From positions 124,001 to 188,000 of the forward strand of contig CAVPAL010000006.1 of NCBI GenBank assembly GCA_963701435.1: DNA of 64,000 bases, read 5' to 3'. Each line of letters starts with the position of its first letter. Position 1 is the stretch's first letter. The notes beneath the pieces were generated by a model, which was not told the origin of the DNA, did no database searches, and was given only the letters and a program-made list of their open reading frames with translations. The position numbers were made by a program, and so were the translations under genes. This DNA comes from JAACFF01 sp963701435. Its GTDB lineage: Bacteria; Chloroflexota; Anaerolineae; Promineifilales; Promineifilaceae. Positions 1 through 8,016 of the stretch are shown here, piece by piece.

Positions 1-882
1 ACCAACAATATTTTAGTACCGGAAATAGGTCGGCTGGTGCAGTTGGTGGCTGTTGACGGAGATGTATCGCGCGGCAACCGTCCCTATGCCTGGATACGGG
101 ACGAGGGCGCTGATCCATGGTCACAATTGGCGGCGGGCGAGGGCATTGTCATTTCGGAAGCGCTGGTGTTAAAGGAAAATTTGTCTATTCCACCAGAGCC
201 TTTAACGTTGGAAACGGCCGTTGGCCCGCGCACCTTCCCCGTTTTGGCCATTTTTTATGATTACTCCTCCGATCAAGGCGCCATTTTTATCGACAACGAT
301 CAATATATCAATCTGTGGCAGGATGACAGCATCGCTTCAATGGGCTTATTTGCAGAACCGGGGCAGCCGGTCGATGCGCTTGTGGCCGAATTGCAGGCCC
401 ACTTCCAGGGTCGTGATGATGTCTTGATTCAATCTAACCAGGCGCTGCGCCAGGGGTCGCTGGAGATTTTTGACCGCACCTTTGCCATCACGGCCGCGCT
501 GCGCCTGCTGGCGGTCATCGTCGCGTTTATCGGCGTGTTGAGCGCCTTGATGAGCTTGCAGCTTGAGCGCACGCGCGAGTTAGGCGTTCTGCGCGCCACC
601 GGCATGACCGTGCGCCAGCTTTGGTCGCTGACGCTGCTGGAAACGGGACTGATGGGCGGCACGGCCGGATTAATGGCGATGCCGGTTGGATATGTGCTGG
701 CCTGGATATTGATCTATGTGATCAACGTGCGTTCGTTTGGCTGGACGCTGCAAATGCAGTTGGAGCCAGCCTATTTCCTACAGGCGTTCCTGGTTGCCGT
801 TGTCGCTGCCCTGCTGGCGGGTATTTATCCGGCGCTGCGCTTGGGCAGAATGGTTATCGCTACGGCTATTCGGGCAGAGTAA
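1..882 (+). CDS. ABC transporter permease, FtsX/MacB type (C-terminal part)
   Basis: The frame is open to the left edge, so the gene begins before the window; about 293 residues are visible. After a soluble extracytoplasmic stretch come three hydrophobic segments (about visible residues 164-187, 215-241 and 258-277). Between the first two lies a charged ELGVLRATGM motif, the signature of the cytoplasmic loop in FtsX-family permeases that contacts the ATPase. The soluble part is of the MacB periplasmic-domain kind. Such permeases work with a LolD/MacB-type ATPase in lipoprotein or peptide export or in mechanotransmission. The ATPase is not seen and may lie upstream. The next gene is convergent. 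Confidence 0.8.
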   Translation, partial: TNNILVPEIGRLVQLVAVDGDVSRGNRPYAWIRDEGADPWSQLAAGEGIVISEALVLKENLSIPPEPLTLETAVGPRTFPVLAIFYDYSSDQGAIFIDNDQYINLWQDDSIASMGLFAEPGQPVDALVAELQAHFQGRDDVLIQSNQALRQGSLEIFDRTFAITAALRLLAVIVAFIGVLSALMSLQLERTRELGVLRATGMTVRQLWSLTLLETGLMGGTAGLMAMPVGYVLAWILIYVINVRSFGWTLQMQLEPAYFLQAFLVAVVAALLAGIYPALRLGRMVIATAIRAE

Positions 883-928
883 AAATAAGCTCTGAATGTG
901 ACTCGCGGCCCTGAGCCTCTAAGGCGCC

Positions 929-2749
929 TTACGCTTCCTCAGCAGCCCAGGCCTCTATATATTCCAACGATTGGTGCCGAAAATAGGTGTTGTACAGATC
1001 GGCGTAATGCCCATTTTGGGCCAGCAGTTCTTCGTGTTTGCCTTCCTCAATGATTTCACCCTGAGCCATGACAATAATGCGGTCGGCGTTTTTGACGGTA
1101 GAGAGCCGGTGAGCAATTACAATCGCAGTGCGCTCAGCCATGATGGCATCCAGGCCCTCTTGAATTTGCGTCTCGGTAAAGGGATCAATACTGGCGGTAG
1201 CCTCATCGAGGATAAAAATAGCCGGGTTCTTGAGTACAACGCGCGCCAAAGCCACAAGCTGGCGCTGTCCCAGTGAGAGGCTGGCGCCCCGTTCACCCAC
1301 ATCCGTATCCAACCCTTCCGGCAGCGCCGCCAGCCATTCACCATCGCTGATGAGCCGGGCAGCGCCAATAACGTCTGCGTCTGTCGCTTGCGGATGGCCG
1401 TAGCGAATGTTTTTGCCGACGGTCCCGGAAAAAAGGAACGGCTCCTGCGGCACGACGCCAATGTGACGCCGATATTGGCTCAGGTCGAGGGTGCGTATAT
1501 CACGCCCATCAATGCAGAGGCTGCCGCTTTGAAATTCATAAAAGCGGGTTACCAGTTTGGCCACGCTGCTTTTGCCGGCGCCGGTATGGCCCACCAGCGC
1601 CACGGTTTCGCCGTCTTTGATGTCGACTGAAAAGCTTGGCAGCACAATTTCTTTGTCGGTATAGCTGAAGCCCACGTGTTCAAATTGGATACGGCCGTCT
1701 ACCCCATCCACCGCCTGATCGTCTATCTGCACCACCTTCGGCTCCAAATCAATCAGGGCAAACGCGCGTTCCGCAGCTGATAAACCATCCTGGAACTGGC
1801 TCCAGAAAGAGGCGATATTCATCATCGGCCACCAGTAAAAGCCCACTGCCTGCATATAGAGATACCAATCGCCGGTTGTGACGCCGCTGGCCGGGTTAAG
1901 CGTTGCCAGACCGCCAAAGAATAAGAGTACGGCCGTTCCCAAACCTGACGCCAGGCCCAGTATCGGAAAAATTGTGACCAGCGTCAGGCCGCGCTGTAAA
2001 CCCAGTTTATACCCTTTTTTATTGTTCTCATCGAAAGTGGCGTAAATTGCCGCCTCCTGACGGAAACTTTTGGCGACCACAATGCCGCTGATAGACTCTT
2101 GAATCTGGGCATTGATAACGGCCGTAATGCGGCGTGCATTTTGCGTCACCCGGCGCGCCACTCGCCGGAAACTCAACGCAATTACGATCGCCAGCGGCGT
2201 CATGCCAATCAACAACAGCGTCAAGAATACATTAATCGTAAACAACCAGACTGTGAGCATAATTATCAGCAGCGCCTGGCTGAGCAGGTTTAAGGTCAGG
2301 TTGACCGTTTCGGCAAAGTCCTGCGTGTCGGAAGTAACCCGGCTGACGACCTTGCCGGAGGGGTGATCGTCAAAAAATGACATATCGTGGCGCACCGTTG
2401 CGGCGAACACATCCTCACGCAGTTGCAGGACCACGTTTCCGGTCACGCGGGCTGAAAACCATTGGCGAATGAAGTTAAACACCCAGGCTGACACGCCCAG
2501 GATACCAATACCCAGCGACAGCAGCACAATGGCCTGCGTAGAAGCATTGGCCGTCAGCAAATCAATCGCTTTGGCAATCAATATCGGCCCGGCTGTGCTG
2601 GCAGCCGAATTGAGCGTAATCATCACCGCTACCAGGATCATTTCCTTGTTATACGGCCGAAAATAAGTCAGAATTCGATCTAACAACTCCCGGTCGCTGT
2701 ACTGGCGATCATAATCTTCGGTATCAAGTCCGTCTAATATAAAACCCAT
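929..2749 (-). CDS. Heterodimeric ABC exporter subunit with consensus catalytic Glu
   Basis: A 606-residue type IV (B-family) exporter half: six-helix membrane domain (about 35-330) followed by an ATPase domain. Walker A GHTGAGKSS is at about 387-395, the signature is LSLGQ at 491-495 (degenerate from LSGGQ), Walker B FILDE at 512-516 keeps the catalytic Glu, and the switch His is at 547. It pairs with the gene at 4218-5966, which shows the opposite pattern (normal signature, Walker B ending in Asp). This asymmetry is known from heterodimeric exporters such as TM287/288. The start MGFILDGLDTEDYD directly precedes the first helix region. The substrate cannot be deduced; lipid or drug export is typical of the family. 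Confidence 0.9.
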   Translation of the reverse strand: MGFILDGLDTEDYDRQYSDRELLDRILTYFRPYNKEMILVAVMITLNSAASTAGPILIAKAIDLLTANASTQAIVLLSLGIGILGVSAWVFNFIRQWFSARVTGNVVLQLREDVFAATVRHDMSFFDDHPSGKVVSRVTSDTQDFAETVNLTLNLLSQALLIIMLTVWLFTINVFLTLLLIGMTPLAIVIALSFRRVARRVTQNARRITAVINAQIQESISGIVVAKSFRQEAAIYATFDENNKKGYKLGLQRGLTLVTIFPILGLASGLGTAVLLFFGGLATLNPASGVTTGDWYLYMQAVGFYWWPMMNIASFWSQFQDGLSAAERAFALIDLEPKVVQIDDQAVDGVDGRIQFEHVGFSYTDKEIVLPSFSVDIKDGETVALVGHTGAGKSSVAKLVTRFYEFQSGSLCIDGRDIRTLDLSQYRRHIGVVPQEPFLFSGTVGKNIRYGHPQATDADVIGAARLISDGEWLAALPEGLDTDVGERGASLSLGQRQLVALARVVLKNPAIFILDEATASIDPFTETQIQEGLDAIMAERTAIVIAHRLSTVKNADRIIVMAQGEIIEEGKHEELLAQNGHYADLYNTYFRHQSLEYIEAWAAEEA

Positions 2750-2764
2750 GCGCTTTATCCTGTG

Positions 2765-3066
2765 TTACTTGCCTGCTTGCTTCTCAATAATTGCAAATAA
2801 ATCATCTGTGATCCTTTGAACCAACTTCTGCAGCTCGTCTTCAGATAAAACAATGTCATAGCGTTCTTTTAGAAATATTTCCTTTGCCATTTCTGGAGTC
2901 GAATAAGTGAAGTCAAAATCGAACTGCCGGAATGTAAAATACAACTGTAGACGCATATTGAAGTTTTTGTTAAGGGTAAACCCGTGCCAGGAATAAGTAA
3001 GTTGCACTTTTTCAAGGCAGTTTCTTCATGAAACAATTTTTCCAGTTGTGGAAAGGCATGTTCCAC
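2765..3066 (-). pseudogene. Small unknown protein, probably one gene with a +1 frameshift
   Basis: Two overlapping minus-strand frames join naturally. The upstream frame reads MEHAFPQLEKLFHEETALKK and the downstream frame continues VQLTYSWHGFTLNKNF through to EKQAGK. Adding one A to the AAAAA run near 3010-3014 makes a single product of about 100 residues. Alternatively the downstream part starts alone at the GTG at 3007 (80 aa). The C-terminal half is charged and helical. I do not recognise the family. It lies just downstream of the damaged fic gene on the same strand, so it may be part of the same insertion between the two exporter genes. Confidence 0.5.
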
Positions 3067-3074
3067 TTGATTCG

Positions 3075-4121
3075 TTAGGCGTCGGTTCGTCCGGTCTCTG
3101 TTTTATAAGTCGATTCAAATTTCTTGTGGCAAATAATGGAATCAAATTTGTTTAGTTGGGAAAGTAAAAGCGTTAACAAGGGGTTAAGTGTATCTTCAAA
3201 CAGTTTGAAAGCGTTTCTGGGCTTTTTTCCAGTCCTTTTTCAGATTTTTTTGCATCAATTTTTTTGTGTAAAATCGCCAATCGCTTATCCAGATCGTCGG
3301 GTTCGTCAATTGATTCCCCTCTCGCACCGCGCAGGTAGAGTTCTAGTGAGCGCCCGAGTTCTGTGCCAATCAGCGATAATGAAATCTGACAAATCATCAT
3401 CTTCGTCAGCCTTTTCTAAAGCCAGGATGTATTCGTTTTTTGTACCTGTTTGGACAATAGTTGGAACGTAACCGGCTTGCATGAGAATCAGGTTCATGAG
3501 CAGGCGCGCCATTCGGCCGTTGCCATCATCAAAGGGGTGAATCGCTACAAACCGGTAATGGAAAGTGACGGCCAAAATAAGGGGGTGCAGCGCCTCTTTT
3601 GCAAGTGCATCCCTGTACCATGTCACTAACTCATTCATCAGAATGGGTGTTTCTTCGGGTGAGGCATAATAATGAACATCGCCGCTGCTGGTCCGCACAT
3701 GATTGGGCATCAATTTATATTGGCCCGGATGAATTGTACGTTTAATAAAACGGCCGTCTGTTGTTACGGCGTCCATTTCATAAGGTCTCACCAATATAAT
3801 TTTATGCAGTTCACGGATAGCTGCTTCAGTTAATGTTTCCTTACGCCGTATCATATCTATCAAATAATCAATGGCATCAGCATGCCCTTCAACATCCAAA
3901 TAATCCCGAAATGGCTTACCTTGCGCCGTTATGCCATGTAGTAAAAATGCTTTCGTTTCCCCAAATGTCAGCGTGTTTCCCTCAATTGCATTTGAATGAT
4001 AGGTCCATTCAAGCCGCAATTTTTGTTTAATTCTTTGCTCTTGTTCCGGCGCGATTGGGCGCAAAGCATCAAGCTCCAATTTGAGCGCGTCAACCTGTGT
4101 GATTATTTGTTGCACAGTCAT
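3075..4121 (-). pseudogene. Fic/DOC-family AMPylase with two frameshifts
   Basis: The intact N-terminal part (from ATG at 4121) carries a class II inhibitory motif SNAIEGN (residues 43-49, S/TxxxE-G/N) and the full catalytic motif HPFDDGNGR (about 195-203). Fic proteins of this kind transfer AMP from ATP to a hydroxyl side chain of a target protein, with the N-terminal helix blocking ATP until released. Near 3380 the frame is lost: ADEDDDLSDFI continues in another frame as SLIGTELGRSLELYLRGARGES and so on. A second shift near 3200 leads into NAFKLFEDTLNPLLTLLLSQ, ending at a stop at 3075-3077. These pieces together match the usual length (about 350 aa) and C-terminal winged-helix-like region of Fic proteins. 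As read, the gene ends early (271 aa at 3306). Confidence 0.75.
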
Positions 4122-4217
4122 CTAGCAAACTCCATTCAAAACTCTTAAATTGGGCAAATCCAATATTTTATTCGTGGTATTTGTATCATTTGTATCGAAA
4201 ATCTTGACCTGCTGCGA

Positions 4218-5966
4218 TTATTCATAACGCGCAAAAATGCGCTGGTAATCGGCGCTGCGCGCCAGCAAGTCCTCATGTGTGCCTTGATCGACCAGCCGGC
4301 CCTGTTTCAGCACCAAAATCCGATCCGCCCAGCGAATCTGGCTCAGGCGGTGGGTAATCAAGAACGTGGTGCGGTGGGCGCTGATGTGGCGCATGGCGCG
4401 CTGAATGCGGTCTTCGGTGGCGCTGTCGATGGCGCTGGTGCTGTCATCCAAAATCAAAATGCGCGGATTGGTCAAAAACGCGCGCGCAATCGCAATGCGC
4501 TGCCGCTGCCCGCCCGAAAGCATCACGCCGCGCTCGCCCACCTCTGTCTCATACCCATCTTTGAAGCTCTTGATGAACTCGTCGGCCTGCGCTTCCTGCG
4601 CGGCGTGGACGATTGCTTGCTGATCGGCGTCGGGACAGCCGAAGGCGATATTTTCGGCCAGCGTACGTGAAAACAGGAACACATCCTGCTCGATGGTCGA
4701 GATTTGTGAGCGCAGCGATTCCAGGTTCCAATCGCGCACGTTGATGCCGTCTATGAGAATACGGCCGTTATCCGCATCAAAAATCCGGTTAATCAGGCGC
4801 GTCAGCGTAGTTTTGCCCGAACCGGTTTGTCCCACCACGGCAATTGTCTCACCCGGTTCGGCCGTAAAGCTAACATTCTCCAACACGGGATTGCCGCCAT
4901 AACCAAACGTCACATTTTCAAAAACAACCTGTCCCTTTATCTCCTGAGTGACCCCCTGCTCATTTTCGTCCAGATCCGTTTCCGTATTAATCATCTCCAA
5001 AATACGGCGCGCGCTGGCAATGCCTAACTGCACCAGGTTGAAGGAAAAAATCGAAATAAAAGTTGGAAAACGCAGCACCCCCATCAGCCCCATGAAGGCG
5101 ACCACCTCGCCCGGCGTAATTTCGCCTGCGAACCAGAGCATTGTCGCCTGCAAAAAACCCAAGGCCCAGGCCACACTGAAAACGAGCATCGGCAGGTAGC
5201 GCGCCTGAATTTCTCCTTGACGCACAAAATAATCCCGGTAACGGCCGGCGTTGCTGACAAACTTCTGCTGCTCTTGAATTTCCTGCGCATTGCCCTTGAC
5301 CACTTCGATACCACTGATCGTTTCGGCCAGATCAGCGTTCATGACGCCAAACTCTTCCCGCAGAGAATTGCTGACCGGATTCAACTGGCGCGAATAATCC
5401 CACACGGTAATCGCAAAGCCAATTAAAAAGAGACCCGGCACCAGCAGCAGGCGAGTATCCATCAGCCCAATCAATATGATCGGCGCAATGATGCCCATCA
5501 ACGCATCCACGATGAGCATGAGACCGGGGCTAAACATGATGTTTAAGGTGCGCACGTCGTTGGTAGCGCGCGCCATAATGTCGCCAATGCGCTGGCGGCC
5601 GTGAAAGGTCTGGCTTTTGCCGAGCAAACTTGCATATAGTTCGTCGCGTGAATCCCGTTCGATGCGCTGGGCAATAAATTCCGTAGCATAGTTGCGAACC
5701 AGGCCCAACAGGCCCTGCAGCGTCGCCGCCACAAAAACACCAACTGCAATCAACATCAGCGCGGATGGAGACCATTCCGGCTGCACAATCAAGTCAAACC
5801 CCCGGCCAATGAAAACCTGTATGCCGCTGTAGGCAAAGTTGTTGAGCAAAGCAGCCACTATCACCGTAATGGGCAGCGCCGGATAGCGCCTCAAATGGGA
5901 CATAATCCAGCGCACCGGCCCGCTGTAATCATATTGGTATTCATTTTCCAGTCTGAATTCGCGCAT
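4218..5966 (-). CDS. Heterodimeric ABC exporter subunit with degenerate Walker B
   Basis: An exporter half of 582 residues from the preferred start MREFRLENEYQYDYSG at 5966, which has AGGAT upstream; an in-frame ATG at 6005 would add 13 residues. A six-helix membrane domain is followed by an ATPase domain with Walker A GQTGSGKTT (about 379-387), perfect signature LSGGQ (483-487), and Walker B ILILDD, where Asp replaces the catalytic Glu (about 508). The switch His is present in THRLSQ. With the 929-2749 gene it would form one consensus and one degenerate ATP site. The two genes run in the same direction but are separated by the Fic locus. Confidence 0.9.
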   Translation of the reverse strand: MREFRLENEYQYDYSGPVRWIMSHLRRYPALPITVIVAALLNNFAYSGIQVFIGRGFDLIVQPEWSPSALMLIAVGVFVAATLQGLLGLVRNYATEFIAQRIERDSRDELYASLLGKSQTFHGRQRIGDIMARATNDVRTLNIMFSPGLMLIVDALMGIIAPIILIGLMDTRLLLVPGLFLIGFAITVWDYSRQLNPVSNSLREEFGVMNADLAETISGIEVVKGNAQEIQEQQKFVSNAGRYRDYFVRQGEIQARYLPMLVFSVAWALGFLQATMLWFAGEITPGEVVAFMGLMGVLRFPTFISIFSFNLVQLGIASARRILEMINTETDLDENEQGVTQEIKGQVVFENVTFGYGGNPVLENVSFTAEPGETIAVVGQTGSGKTTLTRLINRIFDADNGRILIDGINVRDWNLESLRSQISTIEQDVFLFSRTLAENIAFGCPDADQQAIVHAAQEAQADEFIKSFKDGYETEVGERGVMLSGGQRQRIAIARAFLTNPRILILDDSTSAIDSATEDRIQRAMRHISAHRTTFLITHRLSQIRWADRILVLKQGRLVDQGTHEDLLARSADYQRIFARYE

Positions 5967-6005
5967 AACGTTGTGGATCCTTGTTTGTTTTAGACAGTTG
6001 AACAC

Positions 6006-6611
6006 CCAATTATACTAAATTTTTAGGGCGTGCGTGGGATTACAAATACCTATTATTCGCAGCCGTTCTGTCAAATTGTGGTAGGGGCGACGCGCTGGGG
6101 TTTTATACCTGCCATGCACCAATGTGTTGTCACCCAGCGCGTCGCCCGGTTGCGTTGGCCGATCAAACGGGCAAGGCAATCGGTGACGAGGCCGTTCTGC
6201 ATGGCGAACATTTTGGCCGATTGCCTGGCCCCTACCAAACATGGTTGAATGGTAGGGGCGACGCGCTGGGGATTTACGCCATGCACCAATGTGTTGTCAC
6301 CCAGCGCGTCGCCCGGTTGCGTTGGCCGATCAAACGGGCAAGGCAATCGGTGACGAGGCCGTTCTGCATGGCAAACATTTTGGCCGATTGCCTTCCCCCT
6401 ACCAAACATGGTTGAATGGTAGGGGCAACGCGCTGGGATACGATTTACGCCATGCACCAATGTGTTGTCACCCGGCGCGTCGCCCGGTTGCGTTGGCCGA
6501 TCATACGGGCAAGGCAATCGGAGAAACGGCCGTTTCCCATCCCCCGTTCCTCTGCTAAAATACGCCTAATAATAATTCAGGAAAAGAGAATTCAGGAAAA
6601 AGAGAACCCAT
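6006..6611. repeat. Tandem array of 170-bp hairpin repeats upstream of the aminotransferase gene
   Basis: No convincing gene lies here. Three head-to-tail copies begin at about 6081, 6252 and 6419 with GTAGGGGCGACGCGCTGGG (periods 171 and 167 bp); the third stops near 6523. Each full copy has two inverted repeats: GCGACGCGCTGGG against CCCAGCGCGTCGC, and GGCAATCGG against CCGATTGCC. Open frames on both strands are by-products of the repeat. A TAAAAT box at about 6557 and the purine-rich stretch before 6612 probably serve the following gene. Confidence 0.85.
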
Positions 6612-7787
6612 ATGAAACCATTATCGCGCGTTGCCGGCAGTATTCCCGCCTCAATGACCCTGGTCGTCAATGATAAAGCCAAAGCGCTCAAAGCCGCCGG
6701 GCATGATGTGATTGCCCTGGCAGGCGGCGATCCCGACTTCGACACCCCCGACCACATCGTCAATGCCGCTATTGATGCGATCGAAAATGGGGCCACGCAT
6801 TATCCCAGCCCGATGAAAGGCATTAAACCGCTGCTGGAAGCGATTGCGCGCAAAATGGAGCAGGACAATCAGTTGAAAGTGGATCCCTATACAGATGTTG
6901 TGGTGACGCCGGGCGGAAAATGGGCGCTCAATCTGGCGCTGGCGGTGCTGCTCAATCCGGGAGATGAGGTGCTGTATTTTGATCCTTATTGGGTCTCCTA
7001 CCCATCAATTATCCTGCTGAACGGCGGCGTTCCGGTGCGAATACAGCTTAACAGCGCCGACAATTTCACCATTACGGCCGATCTGGTTCGCGCACACGTC
7101 ACGCCCAAAACGAAGGCCATCATGGTGAATACGCCCACCAACCCCACCGGGCGCGTGTTGACCCAGGCAGAAATTGATGCAATAACGGCCGTTTCCCTCG
7201 CAAACGATCTCTATGTGATCAGCGACGAAATCTATGAAAAGCTTGTTTTTGACGGCCGTCAACATATCTCGCCCGCTTCCCAGCCCGGTATGAAGCAGCG
7301 CACGCTGGTAGTCAACGGCTTCTCCAAAGCGTATGCGATGACCGGCTGGCGTATGGGTTATCTCGTCGGCCCGAGCGAGTTAATGCAGATTGCGGCGCGC
7401 ATCAACGGGCAAACCATCTCATCTGCGGCGGCCTTTACGATGCACGCCGCCGCGGCCGCACTGAACGGCCCACAGGATTGCGTCGCCAAGATGCGTGACT
7501 CCTACCAGGCGCGGCGCGATTTTATGGTTCCGGCGCTGAACAGCATCAACGGCGTTGAGTGCCAACTGATCGAGGGCGCCTTTTATCTGATGCCGCGTTT
7601 TCCCAACAGCCGTAAAAACAGCCTGGAGTTAGCCAACGCGCTGCTGGATCTGGCAGGCATTGCGGGCACGCCCGGCGGCGCATTTGGAGAGGCGGCGGAA
7701 GGGTATGTGCGCTTCTCGATTGCAACGGCGCGGGTTGATTTGGAGCGCGCGGTGGCGCGCATAACAAAAGTCGCACATCAGTTGTGA
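6612..7787 (+). CDS. Aspartate-type aminotransferase, class I (PLP)
   Basis: 391 residues, the normal size for AspC-like fold type I aminotransferases. The PLP Schiff-base Lys is in FSKAYAMTGWRMGY (Lys239). NTPTNPTGR (Asn177) and SDEIYEKL (Asp205, Tyr208) supply the usual cofactor contacts, and the conserved C-terminal Arg of VRFSIA is present. The enzyme moves an amino group between an amino acid and a 2-oxo acid in the cytoplasm; the exact substrate pair is open (aspartate, aromatic or a Thermus-like dual type). The start ATG at 6612 follows a purine-rich stretch (AGGAAAAAGAGAA). The gene stands alone, bounded by the repeat array and a double-hairpin element. Confidence 0.9.
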   Translation: MKPLSRVAGSIPASMTLVVNDKAKALKAAGHDVIALAGGDPDFDTPDHIVNAAIDAIENGATHYPSPMKGIKPLLEAIARKMEQDNQLKVDPYTDVVVTPGGKWALNLALAVLLNPGDEVLYFDPYWVSYPSIILLNGGVPVRIQLNSADNFTITADLVRAHVTPKTKAIMVNTPTNPTGRVLTQAEIDAITAVSLANDLYVISDEIYEKLVFDGRQHISPASQPGMKQRTLVVNGFSKAYAMTGWRMGYLVGPSELMQIAARINGQTISSAAAFTMHAAAAALNGPQDCVAKMRDSYQARRDFMVPALNSINGVECQLIEGAFYLMPRFPNSRKNSLELANALLDLAGIAGTPGGAFGEAAEGYVRFSIATARVDLERAVARITKVAHQL

Positions 7788-7866
7788 TTGCTGCCTACTT
7801 TCATTACCAACGGATAACGGCCGTTTCCAAAACCGCCATTTTGTGCTAAAAATAAATCATATGATC

Positions 7867-7982
7867 TAGGTAATTCACAAAAACTTTTTGAATAAAGATC
7901 AGCGGAAGTTTTTGTGAATTCCTCGAGGAAACCACAGCTTGCCAAGGCTTTTGTTTTTATATAACTTTCTGTGGTTTACCTA
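7867..7982. repeat. Double-hairpin element, copy A
   Basis: Begins TAGGTAA and ends TTACCTA. The left stem is AATTCACAAAAACTT against its complement; the right stem is AAACCACAG against CTGTGGTTT. The two hairpins are joined at CCTCGAGG. It lies between the aminotransferase and 8017. It is nearly identical to copy B (19594) and has the architecture of copy F (39390) in reverse complement. Confidence 0.85.
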
Positions 7983-8016
7983 ACAAAAGTTGTAATCGGG
8001 GTGAGCCAGGCTAACC

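Noticed and set aside
6015..6558. Open frames on both strands across the repeat array (repeated MCCHPARRPVALAD-like peptides)
   Set aside because: They simply translate the 170-bp tandem repeat; no ribosome sites or protein-like conservation.
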